Of a DNA stretch of 35,910 bases, positions 8,667 through 17,891 are shown piece by piece. Under the pieces are notes generated by a model. It was not told the DNA's origin, did no database searches, and saw nothing but the letters and a program-made list of their open reading frames with translations. Location of the stretch: assembly GCF_008974185.1 (NCBI RefSeq), contig NZ_BKZP01000034.1:1-35910 (forward strand). Direction: 5' to 3'. This DNA comes from Weizmannia acidilactici. Lineage in GTDB: Bacteria > Bacillota > Bacilli > Bacillales > Bacillaceae_C. Both the position numbers and the translations under genes were made by a program. The number at the start of each line of letters is the position of its first letter. Positions within the stretch are counted from its first letter, which is position 1.

Positions 8667-9641
8667 TTACATCCACACCTCGATATAAATTCCTAAAATC
8701 GCACACAACAGGCCTACCGCCCAGAATGTAACGACCACACGCCATTCAGACCAGCCGGCCAGCTCATAATGGTGGTGCAGCGGGCTCATCCTGAAAATCC
8801 TTTTCCCCGTTGTCTTAAATGATATCACTTGCAGAATAACAGACAAGGTTTCGATGACAAATACGCCGCCAATCACGATCAAAAGGATTTCCAGATTGGT
8901 CAGGATCGATACTGTTGCAATCGCACCGCCAAGCGCCAGCGATCCGGTATCGCCCATAAATACTTTTGCCGGGTGCGCGTTAAAAACGAGGAACCCGAGC
9001 ACCGCCCCGACAACAGCGACACAAAACAACGCCACGTCCACCTGCGACTGGTTCCATGCCAAAACGGCGAATGCACCAAAAGCAATCGCTGCCGTCCCGG
9101 ATACGAGCCCGTCAAGCCCGTCTGTCAGATTGACTGCATTGGAAAATCCGACGAGCCACAAAATGATCACCACGAAATAAAACCAGCCGAGATGGACCGA
9201 TTTGTCCGTAAACGGAATGGAGACTTCCGAAGATAAGTGGAACTGCCGGAAAATCACATAAAAAATCACCGCAACGATAATCTGACCGAGCAGCTTCTGC
9301 TTCGAAGTTAGCCCGAGATTCCGCTTCATTACCACTTTAATAAAATCATCCAAAAATCCGAGCAGCCCGAAACCAATCGTCACCAATAAAAGCAGATACG
9401 TCTTGACGGTCGGTTCCGAAAATTTTCCGCTCATGATCAAAGTTGCCGCAACAATCGAAAGCAGGATAATCACCCCGCCCATTGTCGGCGTCCCGGATTT
9501 TTTCTGGTGCGATTTCGGTCCTTCTTCCCGGATGCTCTGACCGAATTTTAATCTTCTTAAAAAAGGGATAAACACAGGAGAGAGCAGCACAGAAATAAGG
9601 AAAGCCATGAGCGTCGTAAAAAAGATCACTTGCTCCATCAT
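8667..9641 (-). CDS. mraY: MraY, phospho-MurNAc-pentapeptide transferase
   Basis: Integral membrane enzyme moving phospho-MurNAc-pentapeptide from UDP to undecaprenyl phosphate, giving lipid I. 324 aa, identical in length to B. subtilis. Ten predicted membrane segments; signature motifs seen are LDDFIK with the nearby [23 protein letters not shown], the [12 protein letters not shown] loop and PLHHHYE. Start: ATG 9641 (MMEQVIFF, aligning with MLEQVILF of B. subtilis), with GGGAGGGG upstream. The start overlaps the stop of the upstream ORF by 4 nt (ATGA), a typical coupling junction. Confidence 0.98.
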   Translation of the reverse strand: MMEQVIFFTTLMAFLISVLLSPVFIPFLRRLKFGQSIREEGPKSHQKKSGTPTMGGVIILLSIVAATLIMSGKFSEPTVKTYLLLLVTIGFGLLGFLDDFIKVVMKRNLGLTSKQKLLGQIIVAVIFYVIFRQFHLSSEVSIPFTDKSVHLGWFYFVVIILWLVGFSNAVNLTDGLDGLVSGTAAIAFGAFAVLAWNQSQVDVALFCVAVVGAVLGFLVFNAHPAKVFMGDTGSLALGGAIATVSILTNLEILLIVIGGVFVIETLSVILQVISFKTTGKRIFRMSPLHHHYELAGWSEWRVVVTFWAVGLLCAILGIYIEVWM

Positions 9642-10087
9642 GCCTTTCCCCTCCCTTTCCAGCGATTGCAAGCTTGAAGCAGCAAAGCCTTGCCTTCCCG
9701 GCCGGCCAAATCATATGTATGAGGCTTCATGTCCCGGCATTCCGGGCCGTAAAAAATAAAAGATGTCTTCATATCAAAATCCTTGCTTTCTATTTGTTTA
9801 AGATAATATTGCACAATTTTTAAGAAGGCGGCATCAAAACCTTCCGCCGCAAACAGCGGAAAATCATTCGGGATATATCGCGGAACCGGCGTATCCTTTT
9901 TCCAAAGCGCCGTGATGGCCCCGCTTGCAATTGCCCTGTTGATGTCCGGCTCCCCGTTCAGCGGAATATACAATCCTTTCGGCTGCTTTTTATCCGCAAA
10001 CACGCTGACAGTTGCAAATTGCAGCGTAAAATCTTTTATTCCGTGCACCAAACTGAAAAGATGGTTAACGTCCCCAAAAGATAACAT
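9638..10087 (-). CDS. Orphan Mur-ligase N-terminal-domain-like protein (MurF-type?)
   Basis: 149 aa, between murE and mraY, where many Firmicutes carry murF but B. subtilis has nothing. The stretch [19 protein letters not shown] followed by [19 protein letters not shown] resembles the UDP-binding N-domain of MurF/MurE (e.g. VTTDTRKLTPGCLFVALKGE... in E. coli MurF). The protein ends about where the ATP P-loop should start: no GTNGKT and no catalytic or C-terminal domain. It looks intact as a gene: start 4 nt after the murE stop with the SD inside murE, and an ATGA overlap with mraY. It is either a domain remnant of an ancestral murF kept under selection, or a small UDP-precursor-binding or regulatory protein. 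Family assignment rests on my reading of the fold pattern only. Confidence 0.65.
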   Translation of the reverse strand: MLSFGDVNHLFSLVHGIKDFTLQFATVSVFADKKQPKGLYIPLNGEPDINRAIASGAITALWKKDTPVPRYIPNDFPLFAAEGFDAAFLKIVQYYLKQIESKDFDMKTSFIFYGPECRDMKPHTYDLAGREGKALLLQACNRWKGRGKA

Positions 10088-10091
10088 ACTT

Positions 10092-11549
10092 TCACCGCTC
10101 CTTTATCATATCCAGTGCAACTTTCCGGTCATCAAAATCATGCACTTCATTGCCGATGACTTGATACGTTTCATGACCTTTTCCTGCGATCAGCACGACA
10201 TCCCCAGCATGCGCGCGGAGAATGGCCGCTTTGATCGCTTCCCTGCGATCGGGGATCACATCGTATTTTTGGCCCTCAGCGCCCTTTTCCATATCGCACA
10301 AAATGTCGAGTGGATCTTCACTGCGCGGATTATCCGATGTAAAAATCGGATCGGTTGCGTACTTACAGGCGATTTGGGCCATGATCGGCCTTTTCGTTTT
10401 ATCGCGGTCGCCACCGCAGCCTACGACGACAAAAATGTTTTTCTTGGCAAACTGCCTGATCGTTTTTAACACATTTTCCAGGCTGTCCGGCGTATGCGCA
10501 TAGTCAACGATAACGGTAAAATCCTGGCCGCCTTTTACGAGTTCAAACCGGCCGCGCACGCCTTCCATTTGTTCAACGGTTTTGATGATCGAGTCAAGCG
10601 GGACATTGGAAATATAGCCCGCTGCGACGGCTGCCAGCACATTATAAACGCTGAATTTCCCGGCAAGCTGCAGGTTGATTTCCCGCTTTTCATAAGGCGT
10701 AACAAGTGTAAACGCAGTGCCTCCCGCATCCATTACGATATTTTGTGCCATGAAATCCGCCTCATGTTCGATACCGTACGTAATCACAGGTGCTGCAGTC
10801 ACCTGTTCAAACTCTTTTGAGGCAGGGTCATCCACATTTAAAACAGCATATTTCGGCCTGCTTTGCGGATAGGAATTGCCGAGCTGCGAAAACAATAAAC
10901 TTTTCGCGCGCCGGTATTCCGCCATAGTTTTATGGTAATCGAGATGATCCTGCGTCAAATTCGTAAAAACAGCGATATCATAATCGCAGCCGTGCACCCT
11001 CCCTTCAACCAGAGCATGTGAGGATACTTCCATGACACAGTCTGTTACGCCGCGCTCCACCATCTCATGGAATGTTTTTTGCAGCGTCAGGCTGTCTGGT
11101 GTCGTGTTTTTCGTTTTCAATGTTTCATCGCCGATTTTCATATACATCGTGCCGATCATGCCGGTACTTCTGCTTGCGTCCCGGTAAATCTTTTCGATGA
11201 TATGGCTGGTCGTCGTTTTCCCGTTTGTTCCGGTAATGCCGACCAAATGGAGTTTGCGCGACGGCTGCCCGTAAAACATATCGGCAAGGATGGCCATCGC
11301 ACGTTTCGTATTGCGGACAACAATGACCGGCACACCCACATTGAGCGGCTTTTCGGCCAAAATGGCGGCCGCGCCCCTTTTTTCCGCATCTTCCGCGAAA
11401 TTGTGCCCGTCAACGGTATAGCCTTTGATACATATAAACAGGCTGTTTTTTGTAACCAGCCGGTTATCCTGGACAAGCCCGGTAATTTCCGGATTTTCTT
11501 CAGGCACTTTGGCAAACGGCAATGCCCGCATTAATGTATGTAAATCCAC
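10092..11549 (-). CDS. murE: MurE, UDP-MurNAc-tripeptide synthetase (meso-DAP adding)
   Basis: Adds meso-diaminopimelate to UDP-MurNAc-L-Ala-D-Glu. 485 aa (B. subtilis 494). Seen: N-domain with [15 protein letters not shown]-loop GTNGKTT (107-113), TPDS and EVSSHAL motifs, [12 protein letters not shown], and DNPRSEDP, the DNPR signature for DAP (not lysine) specificity, so the wall is DAP type. I place the start at GTG 11549 with AGGAAGGG about 9 nt upstream, aligning VDLHTLM with MKLTKLL of B. subtilis; a TTG three codons upstream sits too close to the SD. A terminator lies upstream after spoVD, so an own promoter is needed. Confidence 0.96.
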   Translation of the reverse strand: MDLHTLMRALPFAKVPEENPEITGLVQDNRLVTKNSLFICIKGYTVDGHNFAEDAEKRGAAAILAEKPLNVGVPVIVVRNTKRAMAILADMFYGQPSRKLHLVGITGTNGKTTTSHIIEKIYRDASRSTGMIGTMYMKIGDETLKTKNTTPDSLTLQKTFHEMVERGVTDCVMEVSSHALVEGRVHGCDYDIAVFTNLTQDHLDYHKTMAEYRRAKSLLFSQLGNSYPQSRPKYAVLNVDDPASKEFEQVTAAPVITYGIEHEADFMAQNIVMDAGGTAFTLVTPYEKREINLQLAGKFSVYNVLAAVAAGYISNVPLDSIIKTVEQMEGVRGRFELVKGGQDFTVIVDYAHTPDSLENVLKTIRQFAKKNIFVVVGCGGDRDKTKRPIMAQIACKYATDPIFTSDNPRSEDPLDILCDMEKGAEGQKYDVIPDRREAIKAAILRAHAGDVVLIAGKGHETYQVIGNEVHDFDDRKVALDMIKER

Positions 11550-11616
11550 TTTTCTCAACCCTTCCTATTGCAAAAACAATGCAGCTAAAGTTCCCGATTG
11601 AACAAAGTCCTTTTCT

Positions 11617-11622
11617 ATTGTA
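11617..11622 (-). promoter_or_regulatory. Possible -10 element of a murE promoter
   Basis: TACAAT on the minus strand, about 70 bp before murE and downstream of the spoVD terminator. No good -35 stands 17 bp upstream. Listed because transcription must restart somewhere in this gap. Confidence 0.3.
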
Positions 11623-11709
11623 CAAAAAAAACGGCCATTAAGCTATGAAGCATGGCATTTATTTTAAAAAAGTACGGATTTAGGGCCCGGCAAGTGGGAA
11701 AATCCGGCT

Positions 11710-11746
11710 AAAAGGGGCGGCAGGCTTGGGGTGCCGCCCCTTTTTT
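11710..11746 (-). terminator. Terminator between spoVD and murE
   Basis: Perfect 9-bp stem GGGGCGGCA / TGCCGCCCC with a 9-nt loop directly after the spoVD stop. The minus strand has TTTT after the stem; the plus strand has six T, so the shape could work both ways, but no plus-strand gene reads into it. Confidence 0.85.
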
Positions 11747-13662
11747 CACTTCATATAAATCCGGATGGTCGAACCTTCCTCCACTTTGGCGCCGGGTTCC
11801 GGGGATTGTTTGATGACTTTATCGCCGGATCCGCTGACATCAAGTTTAAAGTTATAATCATCGTTCAGAATGTCATTTTTTGTCTGCCCGATCAAATCCG
11901 GCACCGTTACGTTTGGCGTTTCAAAATAGCTTTTTTCTTTTTCCATCTGTTTTTTTACAGGCTTGATGCCCATCGCGCGCAGGCTGTCTCCGATAATGGT
12001 CCCTGCAATTGGCGCGGCGACCTGTCCGCCGAACTGAACTGTATTTTTCGGATTATCGACAGCCAAATAAACGACGATTTTTGGATTGTTCGCCGGAGCA
12101 AAACCGATGAAAGACAAAATATAGTTATTTTCTAGGTAGCGCCCGTTTTTTGCTTTTTGCGCCGTTCCCGTTTTGCCGCCGATCGGGTAGCCGTCAACGT
12201 ATGCATTTTTTCCAGTTCCTTGCGCCACAACGGTCTCAAGTGCATAGCGGATTTGTTTTGACGTGCTTTCCGAAATAACCCTTCTTTTTGCAACCGGCGT
12301 TTTCCGCATCACCACTTCCCCTGTTGCGGGATCAACCAATTCTTTCGCAATATAAGGCTTGTAAAGAATGCCGCCGTTAATGGCAGCCGACACCGCCGCA
12401 ACCTGCTGGATCGGCGTGACGGATACCCCTTGGCCGAAAGCGGTCGTTGCCAGTTCGACTGGGCCGACCTTGTTTGAATTAAACAAAATACCAGAAGCTT
12501 CTCCCGAAAGATCGATGCCGGTTTTTTCCCCAAACCCGAATTTGCGGATATAATTAAACAGCGTCTTTTTCCCTAATCTTTCACCGAGCTCTACAAAGCC
12601 TGGGTTACACGAATTTTGGACGACTTCAAGGAAGGTTTCGCTGCCGTGCCCGCCTCTTTTCCAGCAGTGCAGCGTTACGCCGCCGACTTCCACGGCACCG
12701 GAGTCGTAAAACTTATCTTTTGTCAAATTCACTTTCTTTTCTTCAAGCGCTGCGGCAAGGGTGATGATCTTAAATGTCGATCCAGGCTCATATGTGCTCC
12801 ATATCGGCAGGTTGCGATTGTATACTTTCTGGGGAACATATTTGTAATTGTCCGGCCGGTATGTCGGCCTGCTCGACATGCCGAGGATTTCCCCCGTATT
12901 CGGATCCATCGCAATCGCAATCAGCCCGTCCGGATGGTATTTCTTTTCCGCATTATCGAGCTCCCGTTCAATAATCGTCTGGACTTTTGTATCGATCGTG
13001 AGTTTTAAATCCAGCCCGTTTTTCGGGGGCTCATATTCATCGGACATGTCCGACATCTTTTTCTTCCCCTTCGCATCGGTGTAAAACTCGACAGCCCCTT
13101 TTTGCCCGCTCAATGCATCGTCATAATACAATTCCAGCCCCGTCAACCCCTGGTTGTCGGCACCGGTAAACCCAAGCACATGGGAAAGATAACTGCCGAA
13201 CGGATAATACCGTTTTGAATCTTCCGCGATATAGACGCCGGAAAGCCCGAGTCTGCGCACGGCATTTGCTTTTTCATTGCTGATTTTCCTTCCTTCTTTG
13301 ATTCTGACAATCGAAGTCGCTTTTGTAATTTCTTTATAAATGTTTTCCCGGTCGGCTTTCAGGACATTTCCCAATTTTTCAGCCGTTTTGGACGGATCTT
13401 TTACCTGCCTTGGAATGACGAATATTGTCGGGGCACTTTGATTAATGGCAATCGGCACGCCGTTTCTATCCACTATTTTTCCCCTCTTCCCTTCAAAAGG
13501 AATGCTCCTGCTCCATAATTCTTTCGCCCTGTTCGTCAACATGTCCCCAAGCCCAAACTGTACATACCCGAGCCGGACGTCCATAATGCTGAAAATAACA
13601 ATCCCGGACAACAAAATAAAAACAAGCCGCTTTCTTACCGTAACATTTGATACACGCTTCAA
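11746..13662 (-). CDS. spoVD: SpoVD, sporulation-specific class B penicillin-binding protein
   Basis: Transpeptidase for spore cortex peptidoglycan, partner of SpoVE in the outer forespore membrane. 638 aa (B. subtilis 645). Seen: N-terminal membrane anchor (11-29), dimerisation domain, transpeptidase active site STFK (Ser295), SCN (351-353) and KTGT (497-500), and a single C-terminal PASTA domain from about 575, which separates it from PbpB with two. TTG start with AAGGAGG 7 nt upstream. The gene is flanked by terminators on both sides, fitting independent mother-cell expression. Upstream 186 bp hold a TGTACT/AGTACA inverted repeat (13758-13778); I could not place a convincing sigma-E promoter. 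Confidence 0.96.
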   Translation of the reverse strand: MKRVSNVTVRKRLVFILLSGIVIFSIMDVRLGYVQFGLGDMLTNRAKELWSRSIPFEGKRGKIVDRNGVPIAINQSAPTIFVIPRQVKDPSKTAEKLGNVLKADRENIYKEITKATSIVRIKEGRKISNEKANAVRRLGLSGVYIAEDSKRYYPFGSYLSHVLGFTGADNQGLTGLELYYDDALSGQKGAVEFYTDAKGKKKMSDMSDEYEPPKNGLDLKLTIDTKVQTIIERELDNAEKKYHPDGLIAIAMDPNTGEILGMSSRPTYRPDNYKYVPQKVYNRNLPIWSTYEPGSTFKIITLAAALEEKKVNLTKDKFYDSGAVEVGGVTLHCWKRGGHGSETFLEVVQNSCNPGFVELGERLGKKTLFNYIRKFGFGEKTGIDLSGEASGILFNSNKVGPVELATTAFGQGVSVTPIQQVAAVSAAINGGILYKPYIAKELVDPATGEVVMRKTPVAKRRVISESTSKQIRYALETVVAQGTGKNAYVDGYPIGGKTGTAQKAKNGRYLENNYILSFIGFAPANNPKIVVYLAVDNPKNTVQFGGQVAAPIAGTIIGDSLRAMGIKPVKKQMEKEKSYFETPNVTVPDLIGQTKNDILNDDYNFKLDVSGSGDKVIKQSPEPGAKVEEGSTIRIYMK

Positions 13663-13757
13663 GACCGCGCCTCCTTATTCGTCCGAACTTTTTTCAATCG
13701 ACCGTATTGAAGCCGGACAGGCAGTCCCCCTGTTGCCTTTACACCCATTTATATGCT

Positions 13758-13778
13758 TGTACTTTTCCTGCTAGTACA
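13758..13778. repeat. Short inverted repeat upstream of spoVD
   Basis: TGTACT, 9-bp spacer, AGTACA, about 100 bp upstream of spoVD and downstream of the pbpB terminator. Symmetry and position fit a regulator site, but six-base arms can arise by chance. Confidence 0.3.
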
Positions 13779-13806
13779 TTCTCTAGACACGGAGTTGCGG
13801 GGTGCA

Positions 13807-13844
13807 TGAAAAAAGCAAGCCTGGCGTATGGCTTGCTTTTTTCA
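13807..13844 (-). terminator. Strong terminator after pbpB
   Basis: Minus strand AAAAAAGCAAGCC, 8-nt loop, GGCTTGCTTTTTT: a 13-bp perfect stem including the A/T part, a few bases after the pbpB stop. It should end the mraZ-rsmH-ftsL-pbpB transcript before spoVD. Confidence 0.92.
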
Positions 13845-13848
13845 TCAT

Positions 13849-15990
13849 TTATGGATTCTCAAACCTCACAGTTATGGTCTGCCCGGATTTTACTTTTGAT
13901 TTTGCCGGAATACTTTGAGATACGGCGTAGCCTTCCCCGTCCATTTTTAAGCGGAGCCCGAGCAGTTTCGCGGCGCTTGTCACGTCACGCTTTGACCATC
14001 CGCTGAAATCCGGGATGATCATCTTGCCGTTTGTTTTCAGGAGCACTTTCCCGTCCGGCAGCAGTTTCTCTTTTGTTTCCGGCAGCTGACCCGTTATAGT
14101 ATCGCCGTCGCCGAGCACGACAGGCGTCAGTTTTAAAGCTTTCGCTTCCGACTCCGCATCCTGCCGACCTTTGCCGGTAAAGTCCGGAAGCGCCACGGTA
14201 CTTGCGGTTCCCATTTTTTCCGGCTTAATGTTTAAATACTGCAGACTGTTTTTCATAATCGGGTTAAACAGGTCTTTTACCGGTTCGCTTCCAAGCTCGC
14301 CCGCTTTTAAATGGGGCTGCTGGACAAGGGCGTAAACGATCAGTTTCGGATCATCTTTTGGCGCCATTCCGAGAAACGAAAAAATGTAATTGTCCGTGCC
14401 GGTCATATACCCGCTTCCGTTCGGGTTCGGAATTTGCGCGGTCCCGGTTTTTCCGGTAACAGAATAACCCGGAATATTATAGGCCGTTCCGGTACCTGTT
14501 TTTTTGTTCGTCACAACCGTGCGCAAATAATCACGGACCTTTTTGGCCGTTTCCGCGCTGATCGGATTGCCGACAACAGTCGGTTTCGTTTCTTTTACTT
14601 TCCCGTTATCGGGGTTGACCACTTTTTCAACAACATACGGCTTCATCATTTTTCCATCATTGGCGATTGCTGTTGCCGCTTGTACCATCTGCAAGGCGGT
14701 GACGGTCGTGCCCTGGCCGAATGTGGTCGTATACCGTTCAATCGCGTAATTGTATAAAATTTTCCCGGAAGCTTCGTTCGGCAAGCCGATTTTCGTCGGC
14801 TTCCCGAAACCGAATGCTTCCAAATACTGCTTGAACTTATCTTGTTTAATATAATCGAGCAGCGTAGCAAACGCGACGTTTGAGGAGCGCTGCAGGCCTT
14901 CGAGGAAGGTGATTTTGCCCCAGCCTACGCCGCCATTATGGTCCTTGATCGGGGTCGGGACATTTTTTACACGGAATTCCCCCGACTTGTATGTCGCATA
15001 CGGGTGGAAGACGCCTTCCTGGACGGCCGCCGCGAGCGTAAAGATTTTCATTGTCGAGCCCGGCTCATAGGCGGTTTCGACTGCTTCGTTATGCCATGAA
15101 GCGCTCAAGCCTTCCCTCGTTTCCGGGTTGAATGTCGGCCGCTGCCCCATCGCCAAAATTTTTCCGGTTTTTGGGTCAGCGACGATGACAACGGTTTTTT
15201 TCGGGTTATATTCCTTCTGCACCTTGTTCAAAGCGTCTTCAACGAAAGACTGGATCTTTTTATCAATCGTTAAATACACATCTTCCCCATCTTTCGGTTT
15301 TGTAACCTTTTTGCTTGAGTTCGGCAGGATATAACCCCAAAAATCTCCTTCATATTTGATTTTCCCGTCTTTTCCCTGTAAGGCGCTGTTCATGCTTTTT
15401 TCAATGCCCATCACGCCTGTCAGCTGGGCGCTGTTGCTGCTTTTTTGGGCGTAACCGACCAAGTGCGAGGCAAACGCACCGTTCGGATAAGCGCGTTTTG
15501 AAGCAGGTTCAAATACGATCCCGGGGAGGTTCAATTTTTCAATTTTCTGTTTGACTTGATAGGAAATATCCTCACCGGCTTTTCCAAACTCAACCTGGAA
15601 CCGCCCTTTCCGCGTCAACAACTCATAGATTTTCGATTCGGGCATGTCGATATATTTGGCGAGGGCTTCTGCGGTTTTACGGGGGTTGACTACATGTTTC
15701 GGATGGCTCGGGTCGATCGTCGCTTTTGGGCTCAAAATGGCGACCAAATTATAGGAAACAACATTTTCGGCTATGGGATCCCCGTTGCTGTCGTATATGT
15801 TGCCGCGCTGCGCTTGGATGACGCTTGTCCGCATATATTTTTTGGCCGCCTTGGCCGCCAGCACTTTCCCATCGACCTGACCGGTAATTTCAATCGTCAA
15901 AAACCTTACAGTAATGATAAAAAAGGACAGACCGAATATTATAAATAATATCGCTGCCCCCGTATTTGTATTCAGTTTTCTTGATCTCAT
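13849..15990 (-). CDS. pbpB: PBP2B, septal class B penicillin-binding protein
   Basis: Essential transpeptidase of the divisome (FtsI equivalent). 713 aa (B. subtilis 716). Seen: short cytoplasmic tail, membrane anchor (about 11-30), the RGNIYD pedestal motif, active-site STMK (Ser312), SSN (369-371) and KTGT (514-517), and two C-terminal PASTA domains (about 590-650 and 651-713). Another KTGT-like string at 497-500 is not the catalytic one. The ATG overlaps the ftsL stop by 4 nt (ATGA); the SD is weak, so translation probably depends on coupling to ftsL. Confidence 0.98.
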   Translation of the reverse strand: MRSRKLNTNTGAAILFIIFGLSFFIITVRFLTIEITGQVDGKVLAAKAAKKYMRTSVIQAQRGNIYDSNGDPIAENVVSYNLVAILSPKATIDPSHPKHVVNPRKTAEALAKYIDMPESKIYELLTRKGRFQVEFGKAGEDISYQVKQKIEKLNLPGIVFEPASKRAYPNGAFASHLVGYAQKSSNSAQLTGVMGIEKSMNSALQGKDGKIKYEGDFWGYILPNSSKKVTKPKDGEDVYLTIDKKIQSFVEDALNKVQKEYNPKKTVVIVADPKTGKILAMGQRPTFNPETREGLSASWHNEAVETAYEPGSTMKIFTLAAAVQEGVFHPYATYKSGEFRVKNVPTPIKDHNGGVGWGKITFLEGLQRSSNVAFATLLDYIKQDKFKQYLEAFGFGKPTKIGLPNEASGKILYNYAIERYTTTFGQGTTVTALQMVQAATAIANDGKMMKPYVVEKVVNPDNGKVKETKPTVVGNPISAETAKKVRDYLRTVVTNKKTGTGTAYNIPGYSVTGKTGTAQIPNPNGSGYMTGTDNYIFSFLGMAPKDDPKLIVYALVQQPHLKAGELGSEPVKDLFNPIMKNSLQYLNIKPEKMGTASTVALPDFTGKGRQDAESEAKALKLTPVVLGDGDTITGQLPETKEKLLPDGKVLLKTNGKMIIPDFSGWSKRDVTSAAKLLGLRLKMDGEGYAVSQSIPAKSKVKSGQTITVRFENP

Positions 15991-16346
15991 TTATTTTCAA
16001 CAACCTTGACATTATTCTCATCAAGCTTTAAGCCAAGTTCCTTCGCTTTTTCGTAAATGCGGTCATAGCGGCTTAACTCGCTTACCTGCATTTTCAAATC
16101 ATCGGTGACTTTGTTTTTGCTTTGGATCGTTGTTTTCGTGTTTTCAATCGATTTGTTGACATTATAGATGGCGGCTTCCGTCGAAACAATCCGGACCCCC
16201 ATAAACACAACGAACAAAACAAAAATGCTTGCGATGATCTTTTCCCCTAAAGTGATTTGCGCTCTTCTTTTGACAGGCTGCAGCCTTGTTTCAACCTGCT
16301 TCTGCCGTTCTATTGTTGTTTTAGGCTGTCTTGCTAAATTGCTCAA
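15987..16346 (-). CDS. ftsL: Cell division protein FtsL
   Basis: Small bitopic divisome protein that pairs with DivIC and DivIB through a coiled coil. 119 aa (B. subtilis 117). Seen: basic cytoplasmic N-terminus (to about 30), one membrane segment (about 37-54), then an extracytoplasmic heptad-like coiled coil (about 60-100) ending KAKELGLKLDENNVKVVE. TTG start with AAGGAGG 7 nt upstream. It lies 21 bp after rsmH and overlaps pbpB by 4 nt. FtsL is a short-lived, limiting divisome component in B. subtilis. Confidence 0.95.
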   Translation of the reverse strand: MSNLARQPKTTIERQKQVETRLQPVKRRAQITLGEKIIASIFVLFVVFMGVRIVSTEAAIYNVNKSIENTKTTIQSKNKVTDDLKMQVSELSRYDRIYEKAKELGLKLDENNVKVVENK

Positions 16347-16367
16347 AATGCTCCCTCCTTTTTTCCC

Positions 16368-17300
16368 TTAACATTTTTCCGCAATGCGCAGTTTAGCCGA
16401 CCTTGACCGGTTGTTTCCGCCCACTTCTTCTTCGCTTGGAACGATGGGTTTTTTGGTGATGATTTTTAAAGCGGGCTCATATGCTTTCGGTATGACAGGC
16501 AGTCCGTGTGGCAAATCTTTCACACTGCTGTTTTCTTTAAATATATTTTTGCAAATGCGGTCTTCCAAAGAATGAAAGGTGATAACGCTGATCCGCCCGC
16601 CCGGTTTCAAAAGCGCGATGGCATCCGTTAATGATTCTTCAAAAGCGGACAATTCGTCGTTCACGGCAATCCGGATCGCCTGGAACACCCTTTTGGCCGG
16701 ATGCCCGCCTTTTCTTCTCGCAGGTGCGGGGATCGCTTTTTTAATAATATCGGCGAGCTGGCCGGTTGTTCGGATGTTTTCTTTTGCACGGTGCGCTTCT
16801 ATTTTTCGGGCGATTTGTTTTGAAAATTTTTCTTCCCCGTAGCGGAAAAAGATGCGGACCAGATCCTCATACGACCAGTGGTTTACGATTTCGTATGCAG
16901 TAAGCGGCGAATCGAGGTCCATCCTCATATCAAGCGGCGCATCGTGCTGGTAGCTGAACCCGCGTTCCGGCGTATCGAGCTGCGGGGACGAAACGCCCAA
17001 ATCGTACATGATTCCGTCAACCTTTTCCACGCCGCGCGCTTCCAATTCCGTTTTTAAATGCCGAAAATTGCTTTTAATCAATGTTATTCTGTTTAAATCG
17101 TTTTGGAATTTTTCCCTGGCATGCTGAATCGCAGTTTCATCTTGGTCGAAAGCGTAAAGACGGCCTTCCCCCGACAGTTTCGAGAGCAGGTATCCGCTGT
17201 GGCCCCCGCCGCCAAGCGTACAGTCGACGTATATCCCATAAGGTTTAACATTGAGCCCGTCGACCGCCTCTTTTAACAATACTGTTGTGTGTTCAAACAT
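16368..17300 (-). CDS. rsmH: RsmH, 16S rRNA N4-methyltransferase (C1402)
   Basis: SAM-dependent methyltransferase for the N4 position of C1402 in the 16S decoding centre; formerly mraW. 310 aa (B. subtilis 311). Seen: SAM motif [39 protein letters not shown], the [13 protein letters not shown] motif and [10 protein letters not shown]. Start: ATG 17300 (MFEHTTVLL) with AGGAG 7 nt upstream; an in-frame TTG six codons earlier would include the SD in the coding region. It follows mraZ by 27 bp. Confidence 0.97.
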   Translation of the reverse strand: MFEHTTVLLKEAVDGLNVKPYGIYVDCTLGGGGHSGYLLSKLSGEGRLYAFDQDETAIQHAREKFQNDLNRITLIKSNFRHLKTELEARGVEKVDGIMYDLGVSSPQLDTPERGFSYQHDAPLDMRMDLDSPLTAYEIVNHWSYEDLVRIFFRYGEEKFSKQIARKIEAHRAKENIRTTGQLADIIKKAIPAPARRKGGHPAKRVFQAIRIAVNDELSAFEESLTDAIALLKPGGRISVITFHSLEDRICKNIFKENSSVKDLPHGLPVIPKAYEPALKIITKKPIVPSEEEVGGNNRSRSAKLRIAEKC

Positions 17301-17327
17301 ATTAGGTCTCCTATCCAATCGAAGCAG

Positions 17328-17759
17328 TTAAAGGTCAAAATCAATGAGGTTCTCCGCAATTTCCGCAAAAGACTCCTCCGATTTTGAAAAATATTCTTCC
17401 CATAAACCTTTGCTCCAAATCTCAATTCGATTGGAAACGCCGAGCACGACGCATTCTTTTTCCAATTGGGCATATGCAAGGAGCGGAGCCGGGATATTGA
17501 TGCGTCCCTGCTTGTCCCACTCGCATTCGGTCGCCCCTGAAAAGAAAAAACGTGTAAATGCGCGTGCATCTTTTTTCGTTAATGGTAGGGATTTTAGTTT
17601 TTCTTCAACCAATTTCCATTCATCCATGGGATAGCCGAATATGCAGCGGTCAAGCCCGCGCGTGATAACAAATGTATCGCCAAGCTGTTCACGGAATTTG
17701 GCCGGAACAATCAGGCGACCTTTTGTATCGATGTTATGCTGGTATTCTCCCATGAACAT
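17328..17759 (-). CDS. mraZ: MraZ, transcriptional repressor of the dcw cluster
   Basis: AbrB-fold DNA-binding protein that forms a ring and represses its own operon. 143 aa, the same length as in B. subtilis, with two MraZ repeats: the first around [19 protein letters not shown], the second around [20 protein letters not shown]. Each holds the DxxGR signature (DTKGR, DKQGR). ATG start with GGGAGG 8 nt upstream. First gene of the division operon; three MraZ-box repeats lie 32-56 bp upstream of the start. Confidence 0.98.
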   Translation of the reverse strand: MFMGEYQHNIDTKGRLIVPAKFREQLGDTFVITRGLDRCIFGYPMDEWKLVEEKLKSLPLTKKDARAFTRFFFSGATECEWDKQGRINIPAPLLAYAQLEKECVVLGVSNRIEIWSKGLWEEYFSKSEESFAEIAENLIDFDL

Positions 17760-17790
17760 AGTCGGCGCCTCCCACTTCATATTAATAATT

Positions 17791-17815
17791 TACCACAATC
17801 CCCCACCTTTCACCA
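17791..17815 (-). promoter_or_regulatory. MraZ operator: three TGGNN boxes at 10-bp periodicity
   Basis: On the minus strand TGGTG (17811-17815), TGGGG (17801-17805) and TGGTA (17791-17795) start exactly 10 bp apart. MraZ proteins are known to bind short TGGG-type direct repeats with one-helical-turn spacing upstream of mraZ. A further TGGGA (17770-17774) lies about two turns downstream, in the SD region. The core promoter itself is not clear by eye; TAAATT overlaps the last box. Confidence 0.75.
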
Positions 17816-17861
17816 CTCTATTTTTTATATTCTCCCCTGTGCGGAAATTTCCTGCATTTGC

Positions 17862-17891
17862 ACAAAAAACCGGCCCCATACGAAGCCGGTT
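17862..17891 (-). terminator. Terminator after bshC
   Basis: Minus strand AACCGGC, 10-nt loop, GCCGGTT, then a T run. The stem starts inside the bshC stop codon. It separates bshC from the mraZ operon. Confidence 0.85.

Noticed and set aside
12848-13084. Plus-strand frame antisense to spoVD, one of many such frames opposite the dcw genes
   Set aside because: Antisense frames with no SD and low-complexity translations are expected shadows in G/C-richer coding DNA; the minus-strand genes have full family motifs.
13735-13765. CATATAAA as a sigma-E -10 for spoVD
   Set aside because: The -10 is acceptable but nothing resembling the -35 (KMATATW) lies 13-15 bp upstream; GAATGTA is 19 bp away.
14499-14512. 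Second KTGT string in PbpB at residues 497-500
   Set aside because: The catalytic KTG is at 514-517, with the usual GKTGTAQ context; the first is coincidental.
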